Origin: Peptococcaceae bacterium
GTDB taxonomy: Bacteria; Bacillota; Desulfitobacteriia; Desulfitobacteriales; Desulfitobacteriaceae
Assembly (NCBI GenBank): GCA_031289815.1
Contig: JAITOS010000113.1
Coordinates: 1 to 25,349, forward strand
Direction: 5' to 3'
DNA length: 25,349 nt
The translations under genes and the position numbers were made by a program. The notes under the pieces are model-generated. The model made no database searches and had not been told where the DNA came from. It worked only from the letters and a program-made list of their open reading frames with translations. Positions 14,257-22,872 of this stretch are shown piece after piece. Within the stretch, counting starts at the first letter, position 1. Each line of letters opens with the position of its first letter.

Positions 14257-14916
14257 GTGTCTCAGAATCATTTGACCATCGCCTTGCCCAAAGGAAAGCT
14301 CTTTGAGGATTCCTTGCAGCTGCTGGCAAAGGCCGGTTGGGACTGTGCGGATATCCGGGAAGATTCGCGGAAGCTCGTCTTTGATTTGCCGCAGGATCGG
14401 GCGCGGATCATCATCTGTCGGCCGACGGATATTCCTACGTATGTGGAAAATGGGGCGGCGGATATCGGCTTTGTCGGCAAGGATATTTTACTGGAAGAAA
14501 ACAAGGACGTCGCTGAATTGCTGGATCTGAAATTCGGCTTTTGCCGTTTTGTGGTGGCGATGCCGGAAGAGAACCTGCCGCCGCGTTTGCCGGACGGAGG
14601 CTATGACCTCAGCGCCTTAAACCATCGGCGGGTGGCGACGAAATTTACGCGGGTGGCGCAGACCTTTTTTAATGAGCGGGGGATGCAGGTCACGACGATC
14701 AAGCTGCACGGCAATATCGAATTGGCGCCGCGCGTCCGGCTGGCGGAAATGATCGTGGATATCGTTTCGACGGGGAAAACACTGCGTGAAAACCGCTTGG
14801 CGGAGGTGGCGCAAATTTTGGAAGCGACGACGCGCCTGATTGCCAATCAGGTGGCTTATCGGATCAAGCATCAGCGAATCAGCGAGCTGACCGGCGCGCT
14901 GCGGCGCTTTGTCTGA
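14257..14916 (+). CDS. hisG: ATP phosphoribosyltransferase, short form
   Basis: First step of histidine synthesis: ATP + PRPP to phosphoribosyl-ATP. I chose the GTG start at 14257 because GGGAGGG ends at 14250, only compatible with this codon; ATG 14251 is immediately against the site. This gives 219 residues, the short HisG that lacks the C-terminal histidine-binding domain and depends on HisZ. Motifs: TIALPKGKLFEDS at the start, GAADIGFVGKDIL (about 67-79), RVATKFTRVAQ, LHGNIELAP and the PRPP-binding loop DIVSTGKTLREN near 168-179. It opens the main his operon. The next gene, hisD, starts 126 bases later. Confidence 0.96.
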   Translation: MSQNHLTIALPKGKLFEDSLQLLAKAGWDCADIREDSRKLVFDLPQDRARIIICRPTDIPTYVENGAADIGFVGKDILLEENKDVAELLDLKFGFCRFVVAMPEENLPPRLPDGGYDLSALNHRRVATKFTRVAQTFFNERGMQVTTIKLHGNIELAPRVRLAEMIVDIVSTGKTLRENRLAEVAQILEATTRLIANQVAYRIKHQRISELTGALRRFV

Positions 14917-14966
14917 GAGGAAAGCGCGAGGGGTAAGGATGAGAGGTAAGTTGGCGAGGAAAATCT

Positions 14967-15003
14967 GAAGAAAAGGCCGAAGAAAAGGCCGAGGGGAAAG
15001 ACC
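14967..15003 (+). repeat. 12-bp tandem repeat GAAGAAAAGGCC between hisG and hisD
   Basis: Two exact copies (14967-14978 and 14979-14990) and a third degenerate one. It lies in the 126-base gap that also holds the hisD ribosome site. Confidence 0.85.
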
Positions 15004-15042
15004 GGTAGACCGAAAGAAAGGTACGGAAGGGAGGTGCGGCGG

Positions 15043-16365
15043 GTGAAGGTGATTCCTTTAGAGGAGCTGGATATCGGGCGTTTTACCCGAAAATCCTATG
15101 GGGACGATCAGGAGCTGGCCCGTCAGGTAGAGGAGATCATCGGCCAGGTTCAGCGGCGCGGCGATGAAGCGCTCTATGAATTCACGGAACGCTTCGATAA
15201 GGCGAACCTGCGGGTCTGCGGTCTGCGCGTCAGCCGGGCGGAGATCGAAGCGGCGTATGCTCAGGCCGAGCCGGATTTTCTGACCGCGCTCAAAATAGCG
15301 GTAAAAAATATCCGCCGCTACCATGAACGCCAGCAGCGAAGCTCCTGGCTGGAAGCGGAGACGGACGGCACGGTATTGGGACAACTGCTCCGACCTCTGC
15401 GGCGGGTAGGAATCTACGTTCCCGGCGGCACGGCGGTCTATCCTTCTTCCGTGGTGATGAACGCGATTCCCGCCGCGGTGGCCGGGGTGGAGGAAATCGT
15501 CATGGTGACGCCGCCGAGACCGGACGGATCCTTGCCGCCGGCGGTACTGGCGGCAGCTGAGGAAGCCGGGGTGACGGAAATCTATAAGGTGGGCGGCGCC
15601 CAAAGTATCGCAGCTTTAGCCTATGGCACGGCGGCGATCGCCCCGGTGGATAAGATTACCGGGCCGGGAAATATCTACGTGACCCTGGCGAAGAAACAGG
15701 TTTTTGGCACGGTGGACATCGATATGCTGGCCGGTCCCAGCGAGGTGCTGATTTTGGCGGATGAGAGCGGCCAACCGGCGGAATTGGCGGCTGATTTGCT
15801 CTCGCAAGCGGAACATGACCGCTTGGCGTCGGCGATCCTGATTTCGCCGAGCCGGACGCTGTTAGAGCGCACGATCCGGGAAGTGGAGAGTCAGATGAAG
15901 ACTTTACCCCGGATGGAGATCGCCAGAGTCGCCTGGGAAACCTATGGCGCGGCTATTTTGGTGGCGGATCTGAACGAAGGGATGGCGCTGGCCAATCAAA
16001 TCGGGCCGGAGCATCTGGAATTAGTGGTCAGGGAGCCGTTTCTGTGGCTGGGAAAAGTAAAAAACGCCGGGGCGCTCTTTCTGGGCCGCTATTCGCCGGA
16101 AGCGGCGGGCGATTATTTGGCCGGACCCAGTCACGTGTTACCTACGGGGGGGACGGCGCGCTTTTATTCTCCCTTGAATGTGGATACCTTTATGAAAAAG
16201 ATCAGCGTGATCGCCTATTCTCAGGAAGCCTTGCAACGCGACGCCGGGCATATCGCCTGTTTGGCCCGCCGGGAAGGACTGGAAGGACACGCGCGGTCGG
16301 CGGAAAGCAGAGGACGGCAAGAATCAGGTCAAGCGCAAGAAGGCGCGGCGGAACCGTCTGAATGA
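15043..16365 (+). CDS. hisD: Histidinol dehydrogenase
   Basis: Oxidises L-histidinol to L-histidine in two NAD-dependent steps. From GTG 15043 (8 bases after GGAGG; GTG 15034 overlaps that site) it has 440 residues. Typical motifs: RRVGIYVPGGTAVYPSSV (about 122-139), the signature run GPGNIYVTLAKKQV and DIDMLAGPSEVLILAD, zinc and catalytic residues in LSQAEHD (about 253-259), GPEHLEL (about 320-326) and AGPSHVLPTGGTARF. The last 35 residues form an Ala/Gly/Glu/Arg-rich tail (AESRGRQESGQAQEGAAEPSE region) beyond the usual end and probably disordered. Same operon as hisG and hisB. Confidence 0.96.
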   Translation: MKVIPLEELDIGRFTRKSYGDDQELARQVEEIIGQVQRRGDEALYEFTERFDKANLRVCGLRVSRAEIEAAYAQAEPDFLTALKIAVKNIRRYHERQQRSSWLEAETDGTVLGQLLRPLRRVGIYVPGGTAVYPSSVVMNAIPAAVAGVEEIVMVTPPRPDGSLPPAVLAAAEEAGVTEIYKVGGAQSIAALAYGTAAIAPVDKITGPGNIYVTLAKKQVFGTVDIDMLAGPSEVLILADESGQPAELAADLLSQAEHDRLASAILISPSRTLLERTIREVESQMKTLPRMEIARVAWETYGAAILVADLNEGMALANQIGPEHLELVVREPFLWLGKVKNAGALFLGRYSPEAAGDYLAGPSHVLPTGGTARFYSPLNVDTFMKKISVIAYSQEALQRDAGHIACLARREGLEGHARSAESRGRQESGQAQEGAAEPSE

Positions 16366-16401
16366 ATCCGGGGGTTGGAATCGTAGGAGAGGAGATGGAC
16401 T

Positions 16402-16986
16402 GTGAGAGAGGCTTCTTTACAGAGAAAGACCAGTGAGACGAGCATGGCGGTGAAAATCAATCTCGATGGCAACGGCGCGGCGCAGGTGAATACGGGCATC
16501 GCTTTTTTCGATCATATGCTGAAATCCTTGTGCCGCTTTGCCTGTTTTGATATGGAATTCAACGCCCAGGGGGATCTGGCGGTAGACGCGCACCATACGA
16601 TTGAAGACAGCGGGATCGTGATCGGCCAGGCGATACGGCGGGCGCTGGGGGAAATCAAGGGGATTGAAAGGGTTGGACAGGCGTTATTGCCGATGGATGA
16701 AGCGCTGGTGCAGGTCGCTTTGGATGTGGCGAACCGACCTTATCTTGCCTGGAAGATGGCGGATATGGACGGCAGCGTCGGGGAATTTCCGGTGGAAATG
16801 GCGGAGGAATTTTTTCGGGCGCTGACCGTACACGCGGGACTCACCCTGCATATTCAGGTGTTGGCGGGAAGAAATAGACACCACGTCTTGGAGAGTATGT
16901 TTAAGGGCGTGGGGATGGCGCTGCGGCTGGCCCTGGCGGCCAATCCGCGCTTTGACGGCGTTCCGTCCACTAAAGGGGTTCTGTGA
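16402..16986 (+). CDS. hisB: Imidazoleglycerol-phosphate dehydratase
   Basis: Dehydrates imidazole-glycerol phosphate to imidazole-acetol phosphate. 194 residues, the monofunctional form without a phosphatase domain, so histidinol-phosphatase must be encoded elsewhere. Manganese-binding motifs are FFDHMLK, DAHHTIEDSG and NRHHVLESMFKG. GTG start with AGGAGAGGAG about 8 bases upstream. The stop TGA overlaps the hisH ATG by one base (TGATG), which implies coupled translation. Confidence 0.95.
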   Translation: MREASLQRKTSETSMAVKINLDGNGAAQVNTGIAFFDHMLKSLCRFACFDMEFNAQGDLAVDAHHTIEDSGIVIGQAIRRALGEIKGIERVGQALLPMDEALVQVALDVANRPYLAWKMADMDGSVGEFPVEMAEEFFRALTVHAGLTLHIQVLAGRNRHHVLESMFKGVGMALRLALAANPRFDGVPSTKGVL

Positions 16987-17597
16987 TGATCGGTATTGTG
17001 GATTATGGCCGCGGCAATTTGCGGAGTGTGGAAAAGGCGCTGTTAAAGATCGGTCAGCCGGCCAAAGTGATCACCGCCCCGGAAGAGCTGACGGCGATGA
17101 GGGGTGTGATCCTACCGGGGGTGGGCGCGTTTCCCGACGCGATGGCGGCTCTGCACAGCGTCGGTTGGGTAGAACCTCTGTTGAGTTATGCCCGGTCAGG
17201 GCGGCCTTTTCTCGGCATATGCCTGGGAATGCAATTGCTTTTTACGGCGGGGGAAGAGCATGGAGAATGCCGGGGCTTGGGTTTGCTGGAGGGTAAAGTG
17301 ATCCATTTTCCGCCGGGACGGAAGGTTCCGCATATGGGCTGGAATAACGTCGCTTGGAAGCAAAGATCCTGGCTGAGCGAGGGGATTCCGGAGGCGGCGT
17401 TTTTTTACTTTGTGCATTCTTATTACGCGGTGCCGGAAGACGAAGCGGTCGTATACGGTCAGGCGGATTACGGTCTGATGTTTCCGGCGCTGGTCGGCAG
17501 GGATCAGGTGTGGGGCGCGCAATTCCATCCGGAAAAGTCGAGTCCCTGGGGGTTGAAGTTACTGGAAAATTTTAGCAGGAGAGTGAAGGAGTCATGA
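16986..17597 (+). CDS. hisH: Imidazole glycerol phosphate synthase, glutamine amidotransferase subunit
   Basis: Releases ammonia from glutamine and passes it to HisF. 203 residues from ATG 16986. The class I amidotransferase triad is complete: C79 in GICLGMQ, H181 and E183 in QFHPEKS. The oxyanion-strand region LPGVGAFPDAM and the KVPHMGWN motif that contacts HisF are also present. GTG at 16983 is a less likely start. It overlaps hisB by one base and hisA by four. Confidence 0.96.
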   Translation: MIGIVDYGRGNLRSVEKALLKIGQPAKVITAPEELTAMRGVILPGVGAFPDAMAALHSVGWVEPLLSYARSGRPFLGICLGMQLLFTAGEEHGECRGLGLLEGKVIHFPPGRKVPHMGWNNVAWKQRSWLSEGIPEAAFFYFVHSYYAVPEDEAVVYGQADYGLMFPALVGRDQVWGAQFHPEKSSPWGLKLLENFSRRVKES

Positions 17598-18331
17598 TCA
17601 TCTTTCCGGCGATTGATTTGCGCCAGGGAAAAGCGGTGCGCCTGTTACAAGGGCGGTTGGAGGATACGACCGTATACGCCGACGATCCCTGCGAAGTGGC
17701 GCGGGATTTTGCCCGCCAGGGGGCGGAATATTTGCATTTGGTGGATCTGGACGGCGCTTTTTCCGGTGAACCGGTCAATGATTCGGTCATCCGGGAGATC
17801 GTGCGGGCCGTTGGCCTGAAGGTTCAGGTGGGCGGCGGGATTCGCTCTCTCGGGCGGATCGCGGATCTGCTGGCGGCGGGAGTGGCGCGGGTCATCCTGG
17901 GAACCGCGGCGGTTCGTGAGCCGGAACTGGTGAAGGAAGCGGTCGCTTTATATGGCGACCGGATCGTCGTCGGCATCGACGCGAAGGATGGGAACGTGGC
18001 GGTGCAGGGCTGGTCGGAAGCGACGGAGATCACGGCCATTGATCTGGGCCGGGCCATGAAGGCGGCGGGGATAGAACGGATGATCTTTACCGATATCAGC
18101 CGAGACGGGATGCTGCAAGGGCCGAATCTGGCCGCTTCCCTCCGACAAGCGGCGGCTACCGGGCTGAAAGTTATTATCTCCGGCGGCGTTGCCTCGCTAC
18201 AGGATCTGCGGGATATTCGCAAGGAAGTGAAGGCTGGTTCGCCTATCGAAGGGGTCATTATCGGCAAGGCCCTGTACAGTAAGGCCTTCACCTTAAAAGA
18301 AGCGCTGGCGGCAGCCGCTGAAGAAGAATGA
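17594..18331 (+). CDS. hisA: ProFAR isomerase
   Basis: 1-(5-phosphoribosyl)-5-[(5-phosphoribosylamino)methylideneamino]imidazole-4-carboxamide isomerase, a (beta/alpha)8 barrel of 245 residues. The catalytic aspartates are D8 (FPAIDLRQGKAV) and the Asp in GIDAKDGNVAVQGW near 129. Phosphate sites are VGGGIRS and ISGGVASL. The ATG overlaps the hisH stop (ATGA). No PriA-type dual-function feature is obvious, and trp genes are not near. Confidence 0.96.
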   Translation: MIIFPAIDLRQGKAVRLLQGRLEDTTVYADDPCEVARDFARQGAEYLHLVDLDGAFSGEPVNDSVIREIVRAVGLKVQVGGGIRSLGRIADLLAAGVARVILGTAAVREPELVKEAVALYGDRIVVGIDAKDGNVAVQGWSEATEITAIDLGRAMKAAGIERMIFTDISRDGMLQGPNLAASLRQAAATGLKVIISGGVASLQDLRDIRKEVKAGSPIEGVIIGKALYSKAFTLKEALAAAAEEE

Positions 18332-18356
18332 AACCGATGAAATGGCAGGTGATTAA

Positions 18357-19115
18357 ATGCTGGCGAAACGTATCATTCCTTGTTTGGATGTGCATGAAGG
18401 CCGGGTGGTGAAGGGGACGAATTTCCTCGATCTGCGCGACGCCGGTGATCCGGTGGCATTGGCATCCTATTATGATAAGGAGGGCGCGGATGAATTGGTG
18501 TTTTTGGACATCTCCGCTTCCGCGGAAGGGCGGGCGACCATGGTGGAGGTCGTTCGCCGGACAGCGGAACAGGTATTCATTCCCTTTACCATTGGCGGCG
18601 GACTGCGCAGCAGCGAGGATATCCGCCAGGTTTTGCGGGCCGGAGCGGATAAGGTGTCGCTGAACACCGCGGCGGTGCAAAATCCTCAGCTCATCCAAGA
18701 GGGCGCTTACGCCTTTGGCAGTCAATGCATGGTTCTGGCGGTGGACGCCAGACGCGTGGACGGCGGCCGTTGGGAGGTTTACATCCACGGAGGGCGGACG
18801 CCTACGGGGGTGGACGTTTTAGAATGGGTGCTCCAGGCGGAAGCGCTGGGCGCCGGGGAAATCCTGCTGACCTCGATGGATCGCGACGGCACCAAAGAGG
18901 GCTACGATCTGGAACTGACTCAGGCCGTGAGCCGGGCGGTATCCATTCCGGTGATTGCCAGCGGCGGCGTCGGCAGCCTTCAGCATTTGGCGGACGGTTT
19001 GCTGGACGGCGAAGCGGACGCGGTGCTGGCGGCCTCGATTTTTCATTATCGGCAGCATTCCATTGCCGAGGCGAAAGAATTCTTGCGGGAGCGGTCCATT
19101 CCGGTTCGCTGCTAA
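18357..19115 (+). CDS. hisF: Imidazole glycerol phosphate synthase, cyclase subunit
   Basis: Uses ammonia from HisH to make imidazole-glycerol phosphate and AICAR. 252-residue barrel with catalytic D11 (IPCLDVHEGRVVKG) and D130 (LAVDA). Other conserved motifs are IGGGLRS, GGRTPTGVD, TSMDRDGTKEGYD and ASGGVGSL. It lies 25 bases after hisA; a weaker GGCAGGTG ribosome site precedes the ATG. Confidence 0.97.
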   Translation: MLAKRIIPCLDVHEGRVVKGTNFLDLRDAGDPVALASYYDKEGADELVFLDISASAEGRATMVEVVRRTAEQVFIPFTIGGGLRSSEDIRQVLRAGADKVSLNTAAVQNPQLIQEGAYAFGSQCMVLAVDARRVDGGRWEVYIHGGRTPTGVDVLEWVLQAEALGAGEILLTSMDRDGTKEGYDLELTQAVSRAVSIPVIASGGVGSLQHLADGLLDGEADAVLAASIFHYRQHSIAEAKEFLRERSIPVRC

Positions 19116-19143
19116 GAGATAAAACAGGGAGGATATCAGGACG

Positions 19144-19797
19144 ATGAAGGTAGAGATAGAAGGTATTCGCTGGAACAGTGACGGTTTGATTCCGGTGGTC
19201 GTGCAGGATGAGCTGTCCCGTGAAGTGCTCATGCTGGCGTATATGAATGAAGAAGCGCTGCGGCGCACCCTGGCGGAAGGGCGGGCCTGGTACTGGAGCC
19301 GCAGCCGCCAGGAATTCTGGCGCAAGGGGGACACCTCCGGCCATATCCAGATCGTCCGGGAGGTCTATTTTGACTGCGACCGGGACGCGATCCTGCTGCT
19401 CGTGGAGCAGACCGGCATGGCCTGCCATGAGGATTATTTTACCTGTTTTCACTATCAGGCCGGGGAACGGGAATGGAAGACGACGGGCGCTCCCCGGCAA
19501 AGACCGTCTTCGGACTTGGGCGGGATTCTGACCGGGCTGGCGGAGGTCATTCATTCCCGCCGTTCGGAGCGGCCCGACGGCTCTTATACGGTCTACCTGT
19601 TCGACAAGGGGTTGGATAAGATCCTGAAAAAGGTTGGAGAAGAAACGGCGGAGGTCATTATCGCCGCCAAAAATCCGGATCGCTCCGAGCTGTGCTACGA
19701 GGCGTCGGACTTGCTCTATCATTTGCTGGTGCTGCTGGAGGAACAGGGAGTTTCCCTGCGGGAGATCGCGGCGGAGCTGGCGAAACGGAGCAAATAG
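19144..19797 (+). CDS. hisIE: Bifunctional phosphoribosyl-AMP cyclohydrolase / phosphoribosyl-ATP pyrophosphatase
   Basis: Carries out steps 2 and 3 of histidine synthesis. 217 residues: HisI domain (about 1-110) with WYWSRSRQEFWRKGDTSG, metal-binding FDCDRDA (C78) and C94/C101 in GMACHEDYFTCFH; then a HisE domain (about 120-217), an all-helical MazG-like fold with GEETAEVIIAAKN and DLLYHLLVLL. It is the last gene of the his operon; AGGGAGGATATC precedes ATG. No strong terminator follows: only TTTTTCCT/AGGAAAAA near 19804-19837, without a T tract. Confidence 0.95.
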   Translation: MKVEIEGIRWNSDGLIPVVVQDELSREVLMLAYMNEEALRRTLAEGRAWYWSRSRQEFWRKGDTSGHIQIVREVYFDCDRDAILLLVEQTGMACHEDYFTCFHYQAGEREWKTTGAPRQRPSSDLGGILTGLAEVIHSRRSERPDGSYTVYLFDKGLDKILKKVGEETAEVIIAAKNPDRSELCYEASDLLYHLLVLLEEQGVSLREIAAELAKRSK

Positions 19798-19856
19798 CCG
19801 CTGTTTTTCCTTCCCGCCTCATGTAAATCAGGAAAAATGACGATATAAGGAACAGA

Positions 19857-19888
19857 GCGTGATAGCTGATAAGCGTGATATCTGACAT
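19857..19888. repeat. 16-bp degenerate tandem repeat upstream of the pilus promoter
   Basis: GCGTGATAGCTGATAA (19857-19872) and GCGTGATATCTGACAT (19873-19888), 13 of 16 matching. Related words (GTGTGATGTCTGAT and GTGTGAAGCTGATAAG) occur at 25233-25269 in the riboswitch leader. Confidence 0.55.
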
Positions 19889-19949
19889 AGGCAAAAGTCT
19901 TCCGGCGGCGCGGCGAGGGCCTGATTCAACAATGAGGCGGACATTTGCT

Positions 19950-20020
19950 GGGACTAAAGACCCAAAAATAGAAGTAAATAATCAAAAAAACTTGACAAAT
20001 TTACGGGTGTGACGTACAAT
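19950..20020 (+). promoter_or_regulatory. Promoter of the pilus operon with upstream box GGGACTAAAGACCC
   Basis: TTGACA (19992-19997), 17-base spacer, TACAAT (20015-20020): a strong sigma-A promoter. An imperfect dyad GGGACTAAAGACCC lies at 19950-19963, and an AT-rich stretch AATAATCAAAAAAAC leads into the -35. The same box, stretch and box-to--35 distance recur at 24969-25016. Confidence 0.85.
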
Positions 20021-20063
20021 TTTACCAATTAAGCTACGCTTGATACGAAGGAGGTGCAAATTG

Positions 20064-20918
20064 ATGAAAAAAATGTTTATCAGCGCGGGACTGCTGGTCT
20101 GTTTGTTGTTGACCTTGAGTACGACGGTGGCAGTCGCCGATACGATGCTGGGCAACGACAAGGCAAAGGTTGACGTCGCTAATCTGGCTTCCGGCTACGT
20201 TAAGGTAGCGTACACAGGGGGGCAGGACAAGAAGATTCGGGTTCGGATCACTTCTCCGGCCAAGGTTCAGTATGATTACGACCTTAACAACAAAGGGAAT
20301 TATGAAGTCTTTCCGCTGTCAGCGGGCAACGGCAAGTATACGATCGGCGTGTACGTCAATGTTGCGGACACGAAGTATTCGGTAGCGTACACGGCGGATG
20401 TGGACGTCAAACTGTCAAACGAGTTTGCGCCGTTCTTGGTCGCTAACCAGTACGTCAATTACAGCGGCTCGAGCGCGGTTGTAGCGAAGGCGGCGGAATT
20501 AGCCAAGGGCCGGACGAGCGATTTGGAAAAAATCAACGCGATCTACGACTATGTGGTGAATACCTTTACCTATGATACGGCGAAGGCAAAGACCGTACAA
20601 GGGGGCTACTTGCCGGTGGTGGACACCATTTTGGAAAAGAAAACGGGAATTTGTTTTGATTATTCGGCGGTACTGGCGGCGATGCTAAGGAGTCAGAATA
20701 TTCCATGCAAATTGGTGATAGGGTATGCGGAAACGGTTTATCACGCCTGGATTAACATTTACACCAAGGAAACCGGCTGGCTGGAAAACTATATCTCGTT
20801 TGACGGCAGGACTTGGAAGCGTTCAGACCCAACGTATGATTCCACGGCTGGAGGCAGCAAAAAAGTCAAAGAGTATATCAACACCGACTCAAACTATCAG
20901 CCGAAGTACCAGTATTAG
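20064..20918 (+). CDS. Exported transglutaminase-like protein
   Basis: 284 residues from ATG 20064 (AAGGAGG about 8 bases upstream). A Sec signal peptide is clear: MKKM, hydrophobic 5-22, likely cut after AVA-D around residue 25. Residues 30-120 form a beta-rich domain without recognised motifs. The transglutaminase core fold lies at 140-260 with a full triad: C197 in KTGICFDYSA, H227 in YHAWINIY and D255 in SDPTYDS. Such domains act as cysteine proteases, peptide crosslinkers or inactive binders, so the chemistry cannot be set from sequence. It is the first gene of an operon for a pilus-like machine, 95 bases before pilC. A role in processing or crosslinking a surface or pilus protein is inferred from context. 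Confidence 0.85.
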   Translation: MKKMFISAGLLVCLLLTLSTTVAVADTMLGNDKAKVDVANLASGYVKVAYTGGQDKKIRVRITSPAKVQYDYDLNNKGNYEVFPLSAGNGKYTIGVYVNVADTKYSVAYTADVDVKLSNEFAPFLVANQYVNYSGSSAVVAKAAELAKGRTSDLEKINAIYDYVVNTFTYDTAKAKTVQGGYLPVVDTILEKKTGICFDYSAVLAAMLRSQNIPCKLVIGYAETVYHAWINIYTKETGWLENYISFDGRTWKRSDPTYDSTAGGSKKVKEYINTDSNYQPKYQY

Positions 20919-21013
20919 TCGGCGGGAGTTGTTCGCAAAGCCGCATGGCGTCAGCGCGTCAAACTCGGACGGTAAGTCTCTGGGGACCGATATTAAGGAA
21001 AAGGAAGTTGATG

Positions 21014-22030
21014 ATGAAACTTTTCTCAATGCAAAGCCTTTCCACGTTTTGTATGTCGCTTCATCTGGCCGCGCAGGCGGGTATTTCGATACCCGAAGGC
21101 GTGGAAATGCTGGCGGAGGAGGAAACCGACGCTTCTCATCGCGCCAGTATCAATGCGGTGGCGGAAAGTCTGAAAGACGGTTCGCCGCTTGTGGACGCGC
21201 TTAGAAAAAGCGGCGTTTTTCCCGGCTATATGATCGATATGGTTGAAGTGGGTGAAAAGACAGGTAATCTGGAAGATACCTTGTTGTCGTTGTCGCGCTA
21301 CTATGAGCGCCAGGAAAGCATTTCCAAGAGCTTGCGGAGCTCGGTTACCTATCCGGCGATGCTGTTGGCGGTGTTGCTGTTCGTACTGGTGCTGTTCGTC
21401 GTGAAGATCCTCCCGATATTCAACGACGTCTATCGTCAACTGAACGTGCAAATGTCCGCAATCGCGGTCGCCGCGCTTCACTTCGGCGAATGGCTGGCCG
21501 CCTGTTGGATTCCTTTGCTGATCGTCATTGTGGTACTGGTAATCCTGGCGGTGGTAGGCCGACAAAAGCTGTCCGCTTGGCTCGGCAAGCTGTTTTTAAG
21601 CGGCTCGCTTGGCGCCGCGCTGGTGACGGCGCGCTTCTCTAACATCCTGGCGATGACGCTGGCCGCGGGGATGGAGATGAGCGAGGCGCTGGCCATGACC
21701 TCGCGTATCTCTGAGGATAAAACGCTGGCGGCGCGGATTGACGCGGCGGCGGAAGAAGCCATTAAGGGCGCGTCGTTTTCACAGTGCATCCTCGAAACCG
21801 GGATATACTCATCGCTGTACAACAAGATGATTGCGATTGGCGCCCGCACGGGTTCGCTGGTCAGTGTCATCGAGGAAATCGCGCGCCGCAGCAATGAGGA
21901 CGCCAACGATAAGATTGAGGCCTATATCGGCAAAATTGAACCGACGCTGGTCATTATTATGTCGGTGCTGGTCGGCTTGTTGCTGTTGTCCGTCATGCTG
22001 CCGCTGGCCGGCGTCATGTCGTTACTGTAG
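21014..22030 (+). CDS. pilC: PilC/GspF-type inner-membrane platform protein (short form)
   Basis: Platform protein of type IV pili and type II secretion, which the cytoplasmic ATPase drives. 338 residues from ATG 21014 (AAGGAAG 6 bases upstream; ATG 21011 possible). Two T2SSF repeats: about 5-125 with AGISIPEGVEML and GEKTGNLEDTL, and about 210-320 with AAGMEMSEALAMTSRI and GARTGSLVSVIEEIARR. Transmembrane helices at about 115-140, 160-185 and 312-335. Usual PilC is about 400 residues; the missing part is the N-terminal cytoplasmic segment, so this is the compact version seen in several clostridial clusters. Confidence 0.92.
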   Translation: MKLFSMQSLSTFCMSLHLAAQAGISIPEGVEMLAEEETDASHRASINAVAESLKDGSPLVDALRKSGVFPGYMIDMVEVGEKTGNLEDTLLSLSRYYERQESISKSLRSSVTYPAMLLAVLLFVLVLFVVKILPIFNDVYRQLNVQMSAIAVAALHFGEWLAACWIPLLIVIVVLVILAVVGRQKLSAWLGKLFLSGSLGAALVTARFSNILAMTLAAGMEMSEALAMTSRISEDKTLAARIDAAAEEAIKGASFSQCILETGIYSSLYNKMIAIGARTGSLVSVIEEIARRSNEDANDKIEAYIGKIEPTLVIIMSVLVGLLLLSVMLPLAGVMSLL

Positions 22031-22046
22031 TAACGGAGGAGTGAAA

Positions 22047-22373
22047 ATGAGTAACAATTTTGCCCGCGCTCTGATCAAGGCGGTGAAGGCCTACGGAATC
22101 GGACTGGCGATTTTGGTGGCGGTGATCCTGTGTATTGGCGCGGGACTGAACTCCACGGAGGACGTGAGCCGCGCCGAACAGGAACGAATGCTCAACAACA
22201 GCATTCGCAGAGCGGTGATTGCCTGTTACGCCATTGAGGGACGGTACCCTGAAAGTATTGCGTATATGGTAGAAAAATACGGAGTCCGTATTGATGAAAC
22301 CAAGTTCAAGGTATATTACTATGCCTTTGCCTCAAACATCATGCCCGATTACGACGTAATGACTACTTCATAA
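22047..22373 (+). CDS. Small single-pass membrane protein of the pilus operon
   Basis: 108 residues, GGAGGA upstream of ATG 22047. One transmembrane helix (about 15-35), then a short extracytoplasmic domain with AVIACYAIEGRYPESIAYMVEKYG and FASNIMPDYDV. I have seen this pattern in comparable clostridial pilus operons, where the gene is hypothetical. There is no prepilin peptidase site. The 'EGRYP' turn resembles the G+YP(x)S turn of pseudopilins, so it may be a non-processed minor pilin-like component. Function unknown. Confidence 0.75.
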   Translation: MSNNFARALIKAVKAYGIGLAILVAVILCIGAGLNSTEDVSRAEQERMLNNSIRRAVIACYAIEGRYPESIAYMVEKYGVRIDETKFKVYYYAFASNIMPDYDVMTTS

Positions 22374-22386
22374 GGAGCGGTATGCG

Positions 22387-22872
22387 GTGAGACGATATAT
22401 CCATTCGGTTGACGCTTTTTTCGCGCTGATTTTATTTTGCGTGTTTGCGGTATCGATGCTGCTGATCCTCTTGACGAGCGCGGGAGTGTACCAGCAAATT
22501 CGCAATGCCGGGGAACACCACTACTCTGAAAACACCTGCATTAACTATTTAACGATGAAGGTGCGTCACTTTGACGACGCGAACGGCGCGGTCTACGTCG
22601 GCGAAATTGACGGGCAGGACGCTTTATTCCTGTCTGAGACCATTGACGGCGACGTTTACGTTACGGCAGTGTATTATCACGACGGCTATATTCGAGAGTT
22701 CTTCAGCAACGAGGGCTACGAGTTTGAACCGGGAGACGGGTTGGAAATCATAGAGGCCGGCGATCTCAATTTTTACGCTCAGCCGGGGGGGATCCTTTAC
22801 ATATCCTGCACCGGCGTCGGCGGTACGTCCGCTGACGTGTATCTCAGCTTACGGAATTGGAGGGCGGCTTGA
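22387..22872 (+). CDS. DUF4860 family pilus-operon protein
   Basis: 161 residues, GTG start; AAGGAG lies about 10 bases upstream (an ATG at 22382 is closed at once by a stop). Short N-terminal cytoplasmic end RRYIHSVDAFFALILF, one transmembrane helix (about 9-32), then a beta-rich outside domain with YLTMKVRHFDD, a YVTAVYYHDGYIREFF strand pair and GGILYISCTG. This matches DUF4860, a Bacillota family found with type IV pilus-like genes. Function unknown; it is built like a minor pilin. Overlaps the next gene by one base. Confidence 0.8.
   Translation: MRRYIHSVDAFFALILFCVFAVSMLLILLTSAGVYQQIRNAGEHHYSENTCINYLTMKVRHFDDANGAVYVGEIDGQDALFLSETIDGDVYVTAVYYHDGYIREFFSNEGYEFEPGDGLEIIEAGDLNFYAQPGGILYISCTGVGGTSADVYLSLRNWRAA

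Noticed and set aside
20064..20918. Sortase or pilus-assembly peptidase
   Set aside because: The motifs are C-H-D of the transglutaminase core, not the LAxTC of sortases or the Asp pair of prepilin peptidases.
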